A stretch of DNA of 64,000 nt from Thiodiazotropha sp040507035 (GTDB lineage: Bacteria > Pseudomonadota > Gammaproteobacteria > Chromatiales > Chromatiaceae): positions 9,013 to 73,012 of the forward strand of contig JBEVVR010000065.1 of assembly GCA_040507035.1 (NCBI GenBank), given 5' to 3'. Made by a program: the position numbers and the translations under genes. The notes beneath the pieces were generated by a model. That model worked only from the letters and a program-made list of their open reading frames with translations, was not told where the DNA came from and did not search any database. Numbering within the stretch: position 1 is the first letter of the stretch; each line of letters opens with the position of its first letter. Positions 16,150 to 24,178 of the stretch are shown here, piece by piece.

Positions 16150-17142
16150 CTATAGACCGCTGTTGCTTGAGAAATGCTCAAAACCAGCATGTTCCGCCTG
16201 CCACAGCGAACCGTCTCTCTGCAGACAACGCAATCCTGTCCCCTCTTCGACAACGCCGATTCGTGTGATTTTCACAGCCGCGCGCTTAGCGATCGTCGCC
16301 AGCTGATCCCGTTGATCCGAAGGCATGGTGAAACAGAGTTCATAGTCATCACCTTCGGCAACGACCATCGACCAATCACCATCCTCCTGCCGTGCCGCCG
16401 CCACGGAGGGAGACACGGGTATGCTCTCGAGACTGATACTCGCACCAACTTCACTCGCCTTCAGGATATGTCCCAGGTCCGCCACCAGGCCGTCAGAGAT
16501 GTCGATTGCACTTGTGGCGATCCCACGCAGGGCCAAACCGGCCTCGACCCGGGGAATGGGCCTGTCGAGACTCATTCTAAGCTGTTCCAACGCCTCGCGG
16601 TCATCCATTCCCTGCCGTTTGCAGCGCAGCGCCAGTGCGGCGTCTCCGAGACTACCGGTAACATAGATATCGTCTCCGACACGGGCACCGCTGCGACGCA
16701 GCCCCTGCCCCGCGGGTATCAGGCCGTGGACCTGGACAGTGATGCTCAGTGGTCCCGCAGTGGTATCTCCTCCCACCAATTGAAGATCGTAACCTGTCGC
16801 CAGCTCGGTAAAGCCGCTGCAGAACCCCCTGATCCATTGATCATCGATCTTTGGCAGGGTCAGCGCCAGGGTAGCCCAGGCCGGTTCGGCCCCCATGGCC
16901 GCCAGATCACTGAGATTGACAGCCAGCACCTTGTATCCGAGATCTGCCGGCGGGATCTCTGCAAAGAAGTGTACACCGGCAACCAATGTATCCACGCTCA
17001 CCGCCAGATCCATTCCCTTCGGCACCCGTATCAGAGCGGCATCGTCACCGACTCCCAACAGGACATCGCGGCGTTGTTGGGTCATGCCGCTAAAATAGTT
17101 GTTGATCAGATCGAATTCAGCGATGGTGTTATCCTTGCTCAT
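16150..17142 (-). CDS. thiL: Thiamine-monophosphate kinase
   Basis: Phosphorylates thiamine monophosphate to the active cofactor thiamine diphosphate. The 330-residue PurM-like protein has GVGDDAALI at 30-38, SVDTLVAGVHF at 49-59, the LSDLAAMGAEP region near 77-87, VGGDTTAGPLS near 119-129 and DISDGLVADLG near 214-224. It lies 51 bases after nusB and 42 bases before pgpA. A 549-codon frame on the opposite strand across thiL, nusB and ribH is judged a shadow. Confidence 0.95.
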   Translation of the reverse strand: MSKDNTIAEFDLINNYFSGMTQQRRDVLLGVGDDAALIRVPKGMDLAVSVDTLVAGVHFFAEIPPADLGYKVLAVNLSDLAAMGAEPAWATLALTLPKIDDQWIRGFCSGFTELATGYDLQLVGGDTTAGPLSITVQVHGLIPAGQGLRRSGARVGDDIYVTGSLGDAALALRCKRQGMDDREALEQLRMSLDRPIPRVEAGLALRGIATSAIDISDGLVADLGHILKASEVGASISLESIPVSPSVAAARQEDGDWSMVVAEGDDYELCFTMPSDQRDQLATIAKRAAVKITRIGVVEEGTGLRCLQRDGSLWQAEHAGFEHFSSNSGL

Positions 17143-17193
17143 AGGTTTACAGGCAGCGATTCCCTCTATCCGGTCAGTGTATCTCTCCGGCGG

Positions 17194-17628
17194 CTAGCCG
17201 CTTTTACCAATACCGACTTCAACAGTGCGCACCTTTTTCGCCACCTGATCGAGCACGCCGTTGACAAATCTATGGCCCTGCTCCGCGCCAAACACCTTGG
17301 CCAGCTCCACAGCTTCGTTGATCACCACTCGGTAGGGAACTTCCTTTTTATGGCTCAGTTCGTATGCCCCCAAACGCAGGATCGCACGCTCCACCGGGTC
17401 GACGCTCTCTATGGCCCTATCCAGGTTGGGTTTGAGCAACTCATCCAGCTCCCCAAGGTGGCCCGGCACACCCTTGGTCAGATCCTGAAAGTAGGGAACT
17501 TCAAAGCTGCTGAGATCCTGCTCCTCGAGAAATTGATTAATGATGTCGGCCACATCCTGGCCTGCCATCTGCCATTGATAGATAGCCTGCACAGCATGTT
17601 TGCGCGCTTGGCTGCGTTGTTCACTCAT
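17194..17628 (-). CDS. nusB: Transcription antitermination protein NusB
   Basis: Binds boxA RNA with NusE (S10) in rRNA antitermination complexes. An all-helical protein of 144 residues beginning MSEQRSQARKHAVQAIYQWQ, with the conserved C-terminal VVINEAVELAKVFG near 105-118 and RFVNGVLD near 123-130. The ATG at 17628 overlaps the ribH stop as TGATG; a TTG one codon upstream is less likely. The ribH-nusB junction is a standard arrangement in proteobacteria. Confidence 0.94.
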   Translation of the reverse strand: MSEQRSQARKHAVQAIYQWQMAGQDVADIINQFLEEQDLSSFEVPYFQDLTKGVPGHLGELDELLKPNLDRAIESVDPVERAILRLGAYELSHKKEVPYRVVINEAVELAKVFGAEQGHRFVNGVLDQVAKKVRTVEVGIGKSG

Positions 17629-18098
17629 CAACCGATCTGGCGCAAAAGGTTGACCATCTCGATGGCTGACAGAGTTGCCTCCGCACCCTTGTTTCCGGCC
17701 TTGGTGCCGGCACGCTCTATGGCCTGCTCAATGGTATCTACAGTCAAAACGCCAAATGCAATCGGCACACCATGTTTCAGCGTCACCTGTGCCATGCCCT
17801 TTACGCACTCACCGGCGACATAGTCAAAATGGGGTGTGCCACCGCGGATCACCGCACCCAATGCGATGATGGCGTCATATTCTCCCTTTGCGGCCAGCTT
17901 CTCCAGTGCCAGCGGCATCTCGAATGCGCCCGGCACCCGCACCAGGGTAATATCGTCCTCACTGGCACCGTGCCGCTTCAAGGTGTCTATCGCTCCATCC
18001 AACAGGCTTTCAACAATGAAACTGTTGAATCGCGCCGTTACCAGGCAGAAGCGTGCATCGCTGACTGTCATGGCCCCTTCGATTGTCTTTATACTCAT
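17628..18098 (-). CDS. ribH: 6,7-dimethyl-8-ribityllumazine synthase
   Basis: Condenses 5-amino-6-ribitylaminouracil with 3,4-dihydroxybutanone 4-phosphate, the penultimate step of riboflavin synthesis. The 156 residues show RFNSFI at 23-28, GAFEMP at 57-62, GAVIRGGTPHFDYV at 81-94 with the catalytic His89, and the C-terminal GTKAGNKG near 130. It follows ribBA by 43 bases and is coupled to nusB. Confidence 0.96.
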   Translation of the reverse strand: MSIKTIEGAMTVSDARFCLVTARFNSFIVESLLDGAIDTLKRHGASEDDITLVRVPGAFEMPLALEKLAAKGEYDAIIALGAVIRGGTPHFDYVAGECVKGMAQVTLKHGVPIAFGVLTVDTIEQAIERAGTKAGNKGAEATLSAIEMVNLLRQIG

Positions 18099-18141
18099 CT
18101 GTCACTACCTTGAAAGTAAATTCAAAAATTAAAAAGATGAT

Positions 18142-19257
18142 CTATTCACCCGCCACGTACTCGGTGACTTCCAAATCGAATCCCGACAGTGCGTGTATGC
18201 TCTTTGGCGCGCTCAATACACGCATTTTCCTGACCCCGAGATCGAATAGAATTTGCGCCCCAACACCATAGGTCCGCAGCTCTTTGCTGTTATCTTGCTT
18301 AACAAACTTCTTCTGTGAGGCCTCGACGGTCTGCATGTCCATCATTCTCTGTACGATCTCTCTGGCTGTATCGTGATTTCGCAGAACCACGATAACACCC
18401 TCCTCTTCTTTCCCGATCATACTCATGGCGCTGCGTAACGGCCATCCGCATTCGCTGAATTTGGCTTCGAAGAGATCACATAGACTGTTCTGCATATGCA
18501 CTCGGACCAGGGTGGGGCGATCCGCAGAAGGGTGGCCCTTGACCAGAGCGAGATGGAGTTCGTTATCCACCATATCCTGATAGGCAACCAGGCGAAAATC
18601 ACCGAACCGGGTAGGGAAATTGCATTCACTAACACGCTCGATGGTGGTTTCGTTTCTAACCCTGTAGTGGATCAGATCGGCGATGGTACCGATCTTCAGA
18701 TCGAAGTCTTCCGCGAACTTTTCCAGATCGGGACGCCGCGCCATGGTGCCGTCCTCGTTGAGAATCTCAACGATCACCGCCGCTGGTGATTGGCCCGCAA
18801 GACGTGCAAGATCGCAACCCGCTTCGGTATGCCCGGCACGCACCAAAACACCCCCGGGCTGCGCCATCAGGGGAAAGATGTGTCCCGGCTGGACCAGATC
18901 CTGGGGTTTCGCCTCGGGGGCAACGGCAGCGAGTATGGTCGTCGATCGATCGGCTGCCGAGATACCTGTTGTAACCCCTTCAGCCGCCTCGATGGAGACG
19001 GTAAAGTTGGTGGCGGAGAGCTCATCATCGGTGGTCACCATCAATGGCAGACGCAGTTGACTGCAGTGTTCCTTGGTCAATGTGAGACAGATCAAACCAC
19101 GCCCATAACGGGCCATGAAGTTGATGGCTTCCGGGGTTACGCACTCCGCCGCCATGACCAGGTCGCCTTCGTTCTCGCGGTCCTCATCATCCATGATGAT
19201 GACCATCTTCCCCTGCCTCAGGTCCTCAATGATCTCTTCTGTGGTGTTAAACGCCAT
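18142..19257 (-). CDS. ribBA: 3,4-dihydroxy-2-butanone 4-phosphate synthase with degenerate GTP cyclohydrolase II-like domain
   Basis: The N-terminal half (about 1-200) makes the four-carbon riboflavin precursor from ribulose 5-phosphate: DDEDRENEGD at 23-32, the Thr-rich loop near 93-109 and RAGHTEAGCDL at 140-150 are intact. The C-terminal half (about 205-371) aligns with GTP cyclohydrolase II, but the zinc site is broken: in VRVHMQNSLCDLFEA and the FSECGWP segment the first two of the three zinc cysteines are Asn257 and Ser268, and only Cys270 remains. The second activity is therefore probably lost, and a separate ribA would be needed elsewhere. It lies upstream of ribH. The leader shows no FMN riboswitch. 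Confidence 0.92.
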   Translation of the reverse strand: MAFNTTEEIIEDLRQGKMVIIMDDEDRENEGDLVMAAECVTPEAINFMARYGRGLICLTLTKEHCSQLRLPLMVTTDDELSATNFTVSIEAAEGVTTGISAADRSTTILAAVAPEAKPQDLVQPGHIFPLMAQPGGVLVRAGHTEAGCDLARLAGQSPAAVIVEILNEDGTMARRPDLEKFAEDFDLKIGTIADLIHYRVRNETTIERVSECNFPTRFGDFRLVAYQDMVDNELHLALVKGHPSADRPTLVRVHMQNSLCDLFEAKFSECGWPLRSAMSMIGKEEEGVIVVLRNHDTAREIVQRMMDMQTVEASQKKFVKQDNSKELRTYGVGAQILFDLGVRKMRVLSAPKSIHALSGFDLEVTEYVAGE

Positions 19258-19462
19258 GCACTACCTATGGAATTATGTTCAAAGTTAACCGCTTATTCTA
19301 ACAGAGCTGCTTGTTCAGGGCATCCGATATTCACCGTCCGCTCCAGGGCCAGCCCCTGTGATGCATTCGTGAAGATTTCGTGATCGCAAAGGGAAGTTGC
19401 TGATTCAGACTCCCTGACAGAGCAAGAATCACCAACCGCAACACTCAATCGAGGAGACGATC

Positions 19463-20182
19463 ATGAAAAAGAGCCTGAGCGCCATGACGCTATCTGCAAC
19501 TCTTATTTTCTCAGCCAACAGCTTGGCCAGTGACCGGGAAATCAGCGTGGAGATCACAAATCTTACCAACGGGATCTATTTTACCCCCCTGCTGGTGGCC
19601 ACCCACAACCGCCATACCCATCTATTCGAGCTCAGTACCGCCGCATCGGACAATCTGCAAGCAATGGCTGAGGGCGGCAACATCGATGGCCTGGTGGAGG
19701 ATGTCACGGCCGCAGGGGGCGAGGTCGTCGCCGATCCGGCATCCGGTCTGCTGGCACCGGGGGCCACCGCTGAGGCGATAATAGAGAGGCCCTATAAGAG
19801 AAACCGCTACCTCTCGATCGTGGCCATGATGCTTCCCACCAATGATGGATTTGTCGGTCTCGACGGATTGAGATTACCGAAAAAGAAGGGGACATATACC
19901 TACTATCTGCATGGTTATGATGCAGGCACGGAGGCCAATGATGAAATAATCAACGGTGCCGGGGCACCGGGCATGTTAGGAATTCCAGCGGACCCGGGTG
20001 GCAATGCCGGTAGCGGTGGTGTTTCCACAACGCTAGCCGATCACAATCAGACCGTCCATATCCATCGGGGCAATAGAGGAGACAATGATCCGACGGGCGG
20101 GGAAAGTGACCTCGACGCCGGGGTACACACCTGGCAGGGACCCGTTGCCCGCGTGGTTATACATGTAAACGATGACGATTAA
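19463..20182 (+). CDS. Spondin-N domain protein, secreted
   Basis: A 239-residue exported protein. The signal peptide is about 1-22, ending near SLAS-D. The rest matches the spondin N-terminal domain pattern: VEITNLTNGIYFTPLLVATH at about 27-46, the HLFELSTAASD segment, an ASGLLAPGATAE stretch, and SIVAMMLPTNDGFVGLDG near 117-134. Bacterial members are poorly characterised; the animal domain is a C2-like fold. A Gly/Asn/Asp-rich region at 165-215 includes a His-containing HIHRGNRGD. GAGGAGA lies before the ATG. It is the only plus-strand gene in the riboflavin cluster, between ribE and ribBA. Confidence 0.85.
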   Translation: MKKSLSAMTLSATLIFSANSLASDREISVEITNLTNGIYFTPLLVATHNRHTHLFELSTAASDNLQAMAEGGNIDGLVEDVTAAGGEVVADPASGLLAPGATAEAIIERPYKRNRYLSIVAMMLPTNDGFVGLDGLRLPKKKGTYTYYLHGYDAGTEANDEIINGAGAPGMLGIPADPGGNAGSGGVSTTLADHNQTVHIHRGNRGDNDPTGGESDLDAGVHTWQGPVARVVIHVNDDD

Positions 20183-20205
20183 TCGACAGTCGGTCTTGCT
20201 ACCGA

Positions 20206-20871
20206 CTACCGATTACGAATGAATCCACGCTCCTTCAACAGTGTCTCGGTCACTCCCGAGACACTGTTTTTTGTCTCCTCATCACCCAATACCAAGCGCT
20301 CAAGATAGCGCGCCACCAGATCGACCTCGAGATTGACTTCGCTGCCAAGCTGATAGTTCTCCATAATGGTCTGTTTCAGAGTGTGCGGAACGATATTCAA
20401 CTCAAAACTGGCACCCTCAACCCCATTCACCGTCAAGCTCACGCCGTCGACACAGATCGATCCCTTTTGCGCAATGTAGCGCGCCAAGTGTGCTGGTGCT
20501 TCGATTCTGAAACGGATTGACCGGGCATCATCCCGCCGCTCAACCACACGCCCAATCCCATCCACATGCCCACTCACAAGATGTCCACCAAGCGGTCTAC
20601 TTAGGGTCAACGCCTTCTCCAGATTCACCGGGTTGCCCGGTTGCAGTTTTTCAAGGGTAGTGAGCGAGAGGGTCTCCCTCGACACATCGGCGCTAAAACC
20701 ATCTCCTGACAAGTCGATCACTGTCAGGCAGATGCCATTGGTGGCGATACTGTCTCCCAATACCACATCGCTCATATCGAGCTGACCGCTCTTTATCGCC
20801 AGTCGTAGATCGCCCTGCCTGGACTCCATGCCGGCGACACTCCCTACGGCCTGGATGATACCGGTAAACAT
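20206..20871 (-). CDS. ribE: Riboflavin synthase alpha subunit
   Basis: Dismutates two molecules of 6,7-dimethyl-8-ribityllumazine to riboflavin and the pyrimidine precursor. The 221 residues form two homologous barrels, each starting with a related motif: MFTGIIQAVG at 1-10 with GDSIATNGICLTV at 39-51, and a second copy with GSICVDGVSLTV near 135-146. It lies downstream of ribD, with a MITE-like repeat between the two, and its stop converges with the spondin gene. Confidence 0.96.
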   Translation of the reverse strand: MFTGIIQAVGSVAGMESRQGDLRLAIKSGQLDMSDVVLGDSIATNGICLTVIDLSGDGFSADVSRETLSLTTLEKLQPGNPVNLEKALTLSRPLGGHLVSGHVDGIGRVVERRDDARSIRFRIEAPAHLARYIAQKGSICVDGVSLTVNGVEGASFELNIVPHTLKQTIMENYQLGSEVNLEVDLVARYLERLVLGDEETKNSVSGVTETLLKERGFIRNR

Positions 20872-20944
20872 ATTCAGCCCCCGTCTTCACTTTTCATGAT
20901 CAGCCCCGCCACCTTATATCGATTAATTACCAACAACCCTATTG

Positions 20945-21068
20945 ACGTTGGTAGGCGCCTGAGGGTTGTCTTTCGTAGAAGCGGCATGGATGCCGCGTTA
21001 GCCCCATCAGTATACGGACGTACTGTTGGGGCGTCGGAGAAAGACAACCCTCAGGCGCCGAGTGGGTA
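20945..21068. mobile_element. MITE-like palindromic element, copy 1
   Basis: The core at 20954-21059 is 106 bases with perfect 21-base terminal inverted repeats starting GGCGCCTGAGGG. Inside are two hairpins: GCGGCAtgGATGCCGC-like near 20980-20996, and GCCCC...CAGTA...TACTG...GGGGC at about 21001-21032. Homology to the second copy (63418-63540, opposite orientation) extends nine bases beyond each core end (ACGTTGGTA and GAGTGGGTA). It contains no coding frame and lies between ribD and ribE, within an otherwise continuous operon. Confidence 0.8.
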
Positions 21069-21098
21069 TAAAATATACTTACTGTATCTGCAGGGACA

Positions 21099-22214
21099 CT
21101 ATCTAAGTTTCGCGGTGATGCGGATATCCTGACCTACCTGGCGCAGATCTGTGACCTGGAGATCAATTCGATCCGCCATCTGGGATATACCGGGAAGCAG
21201 AAAAAGGCCCCGTCCTTCGCTGCCCATCAAGTGGGGAGCCTGATAGACTATCAACTCGTCCACCAATCCCTGTTCCATCATCGCACCCGCGAGGGTTGCC
21301 CCCGATTCCAGCAAGACCTCATTGATCTCCTGCTCACCCAGATAGCGCAATACCTGCTGCAGATCGAGTCGTTCCCGATCCCCTGGGAGCAGGGTCACTT
21401 GAGCCCCCGCGGCTTCCAGCGCAGCACCGTGAACCGGCTGTTCGTCACTACATACAATCAGCGTTGGCCCCGGCAATCCCAACATCTTTGCATCCACCGG
21501 GGTTGCCAGCTCAGGATCCAGTACCACACGCAATGGATGGGGAACAGGTATACCCTCTTCAAGTCCCAATTCTGCTGCGGAGATGCGTACGTTGAGTGAG
21601 GGATCGTCAGATAGCAGGGTACCGACACCGGTGAGTATCGCCGAGCTTTGGGCACGTAATTTATGAACATCGGCGCGTGCGGCAGCTGATGTTATCCATT
21701 GACTCTCTCCATCCGCCATCGCCGTTCGACCATCCAGACTCATGGCCATCTTGCAACGTATATAGGGAAGCCCCTGGGTCATACGCTTTATAAACCCGGG
21801 ATTGAGGGCCTCTGCCTGAGGTGTCATTACCCCTTCAGTGACCGCGATACCGGCCTGGTGTAAACGCTCAAGACCCTTTCCCGCCACCAGCGGATTCGGA
21901 TCACGCATCGCCACCACGACACGCTCCACGCCCGACTCGATAAGGGCGTCGGTGCATGGTGGCGTTCTGCCATGATGACAACAGGGTTCGAGTGTCACAT
22001 AGAGTGTCGCCCCCCTCGCTGCAGCGCCTGCGAGGTCCAAGGCATTGCGCTCCGCATGGGGCTCGCCTGCCCTGCGATGGAAACCCTCGGCAATGACCTC
22101 GCCATTGTTGACGATCAGACAACCGACCCGGGGATTGGGATGGGTCGTATACCATCCCCGCCGTGCGAGCTGAATCGCTCGCGCCATAAAGCGTTGATCA
22201 AGCAGTGGGGTCAA
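21099..22214 (-). CDS. ribD: Bifunctional diaminohydroxyphosphoribosylaminopyrimidine deaminase / uracil reductase
   Basis: Carries out the second and third steps of riboflavin synthesis. The N-terminal deaminase has NPRVGCLIV at 27-35, the zinc site HAERNAL at 53-59 with Glu55, and TLEPCCHHGRTPPC at 74-87 with Cys78 and Cys87. The C-terminal NADPH-dependent reductase spans about 145-371. The TTG at 22214 overlaps the nrdR stop and has a strong GAGGAGG upstream; the ATG nine codons later (22187) is an alternative. nrdR-ribD is a conserved gammaproteobacterial pair. Confidence 0.95.
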   Translation of the reverse strand: MTPLLDQRFMARAIQLARRGWYTTHPNPRVGCLIVNNGEVIAEGFHRRAGEPHAERNALDLAGAAARGATLYVTLEPCCHHGRTPPCTDALIESGVERVVVAMRDPNPLVAGKGLERLHQAGIAVTEGVMTPQAEALNPGFIKRMTQGLPYIRCKMAMSLDGRTAMADGESQWITSAAARADVHKLRAQSSAILTGVGTLLSDDPSLNVRISAAELGLEEGIPVPHPLRVVLDPELATPVDAKMLGLPGPTLIVCSDEQPVHGAALEAAGAQVTLLPGDRERLDLQQVLRYLGEQEINEVLLESGATLAGAMMEQGLVDELIVYQAPHLMGSEGRGLFLLPGISQMADRIDLQVTDLRQVGQDIRITAKLR

Positions 22215-22723
22215 CGCTTCTTTTCCTCCTCGCTCAACAGGTCAAGCTGACGCCTGTGCTGTTCCGGACTGGGCTGTTGCTCCAGTTTTTCGATCTCTTC
22301 GCGAAAGGCGTTTACATCTTCGAATTTACGGTAGACGGAAGCGAAGCGAACATAGGCTACCTGGTCCAAACGCTTCAACTCGTCCATCACCAGCTGGCCG
22401 ATCGCCAGTGATGCCACCTCTCTCTCCCCTCCCGCCATCAGCTTGCGGATTATATGATTGATTGCCGCATCCACTTGATCGGCACTTACAGGACGCTTCT
22501 CTAAAGCACGGGTCATTCCGGCTCGAAGCTTCCTGTCATCGAAATGAACCCGGGTGCCATCCTGTTTCACCACCCAGGGAAGATTGAGTTCCGCCGTCTC
22601 ATAGGTGGTGAAACGCTCCTTGCAGACCGTGCATTCGCGACGCCTGCGGATCTGGTCTCCCTCACCGGCCAAACGGGAATCGATAACCTTTGTATCCTGA
22701 GCTCCACAGAATGGACAGCGCAT
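22211..22723 (-). CDS. nrdR: Transcriptional repressor NrdR
   Basis: Zinc-ribbon and ATP-cone repressor of ribonucleotide reductase genes, sensing ATP/dATP. The ribbon uses Cys3, Cys6, Cys31 and Cys34 (MRCPFCG and ECTVCKERF), and the ATP-cone covers about 49-139, beginning VVKQDGTRVHFDDRKL. The 170 residues are about 15-20 longer than usual because of a charged, Glu/Gln-rich tail. It is coupled to ribD by overlap. Confidence 0.95.
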   Translation of the reverse strand: MRCPFCGAQDTKVIDSRLAGEGDQIRRRRECTVCKERFTTYETAELNLPWVVKQDGTRVHFDDRKLRAGMTRALEKRPVSADQVDAAINHIIRKLMAGGEREVASLAIGQLVMDELKRLDQVAYVRFASVYRKFEDVNAFREEIEKLEQQPSPEQHRRQLDLLSEEEKKR

Positions 22724-22728
22724 TGGTC

Positions 22729-22760
22729 AGTTTTGAGTTTTGAGTTTTAAGTTTTGAGTT
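22729..22760. repeat. Short tandem repeat, AGTTTTG x4
   Basis: Four heptamers (AGTTTTG, AGTTTTG, AGTTTTA, AGTTTTG) followed by AGTT lie just upstream of nrdR. The unit count could vary by slippage. No function is apparent. Confidence 0.7.
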
Positions 22761-22811
22761 GGTCTACACTCGACTCTAAACTTTTCGAGGCAGTCTCCCA
22801 TACTCAAATAT

Positions 22812-24071
22812 TCACTTGTTTCTGTAGACTGGATATTTAGCGCAAATCGCCAGTACCTTTGACTTCACCGAGTCGATGACCGCCTGGTCACCCCGGCTGT
22901 CGATCACATCACACATCCAACCTGCCAACTCCACGCACTCCTGCTCACCGAAACCCCGGGTTGTCACCGCTGGTGTTCCAACCCTGATACCGGAGGTGAC
23001 AAATGGCGATTGTGGATCATTGGGTACCGCATTCTTGTTCACCGTGATGTTGGCTGCTCCCAACCAGGCGTCCACATCCTTTCCGGTAAGGCCCGCCTCG
23101 ATGAAACTGACCAGGAATAGATGATCATCCGTACCTTTGGAGACCACATCGTATCCCCGCTCCATAAAGACCTTTGCCATGGCGCGGGCATTCTCGATGA
23201 CCAGTAATTGATATGCCTTAAAGTCCGCTTCCATCGCCTCCTTGAAGGCAACAGCCTTGGCGGCGATGACATGCATCAGTGGGCCGCCCTGAATGCCCGG
23301 AAAAACCAGAGAATTGAGTTTCTTTTCAAGCTCCGGATTGGCCTTGGCGAGGATCAGGCCGCCGCGGGGTCCACGCAGGGTCTTATGGGTTGTGGTGGTG
23401 GTGACGTCCGCAATCGCTACCGGACTGGGATAGTGCCCAGCCGCTATCAGACCGGCCACATGGGCCATGTCGACAAACAGATAGGCGCCCACTTCATCGG
23501 CTATATCGCGAAAACGCTGCCAATCCACGACCCTTGAATAGGCGGAGAAGCCGGCCACGATCATTTTCGGCTTATGCTCTTTGGCCAGACGCTCAACCTC
23601 ATCGTAGTCGATCTCACCGGTATCGGGATTCAACCCGTATTGGACCGCCTTATAGATCTTTCCGGAGAAGTTGGGCTTGGCGCCATGGGTCAGGTGACCA
23701 CCATGTGCCAAGCTCATACCGAGGATGGTGTCGCCCGGCTGACATAAAGCCATATAGACCGCTGCATTGGCCTGGGAACCTGAGTGGGGTTGTACATTGG
23801 CGTAGTCTGCATTGAACAGTGCCTTGGCTCGGTCGATGGCGAGTTGCTCGGCGACATCGACATTTTCACAGCCACCATAATAGCGCTTCTGTGGATAGCC
23901 TTCGGCATACTTATTGGTCATCACGCCACCCTGGGCCTGCATAACCCTGGGGCTTGTATAGTTTTCCGAAGCTATCAGCTCGATATGCTCTTCTTGGCGC
24001 CGTTCTTCCGCCTCCATGGCTGCCCAAAGTTCATCGTCATAACCCTGAATCTGCATGCTTTTATTGAACAT
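22812..24071 (-). CDS. glyA: Serine hydroxymethyltransferase
   Basis: Pyridoxal-phosphate enzyme that interconverts serine and glycine with tetrahydrofolate and supplies one-carbon units. With the ATG at 24071 it has 419 residues. HSGSQANAAVY at about 96-106 and THKTLRGPRGG with Lys230 forming the Schiff base are visible. GGAGAGAG precedes this ATG; a TTG six codons upstream is in frame but has no support. glyA next to nrdR-rib is a common gammaproteobacterial order. Confidence 0.97.
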   Translation of the reverse strand: MFNKSMQIQGYDDELWAAMEAEERRQEEHIELIASENYTSPRVMQAQGGVMTNKYAEGYPQKRYYGGCENVDVAEQLAIDRAKALFNADYANVQPHSGSQANAAVYMALCQPGDTILGMSLAHGGHLTHGAKPNFSGKIYKAVQYGLNPDTGEIDYDEVERLAKEHKPKMIVAGFSAYSRVVDWQRFRDIADEVGAYLFVDMAHVAGLIAAGHYPSPVAIADVTTTTTHKTLRGPRGGLILAKANPELEKKLNSLVFPGIQGGPLMHVIAAKAVAFKEAMEADFKAYQLLVIENARAMAKVFMERGYDVVSKGTDDHLFLVSFIEAGLTGKDVDAWLGAANITVNKNAVPNDPQSPFVTSGIRVGTPAVTTRGFGEQECVELAGWMCDVIDSRGDQAVIDSVKSKVLAICAKYPVYRNK

Positions 24072-24178
24072 CTCGCTCTCTCCGGCCAAAGTGGAAGGGC
24101 GGAAATATATCAGAATATGGAGGCCGAGTCCTGTGCCCTGGGATCTCAGTCAGAACAGATCGTAGCTATCAGTAACTT

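Noticed and set aside
16174..17823. 549-codon open frame on the plus strand across thiL, nusB and ribH
   Set aside because: It is antisense to three well-supported conserved genes, has no ribosome site and no family pattern; such long shadows arise from codon bias.
19258..19462. FMN riboswitch upstream of ribBA
   Set aside because: The conserved RFN core was looked for on the minus strand and not seen.
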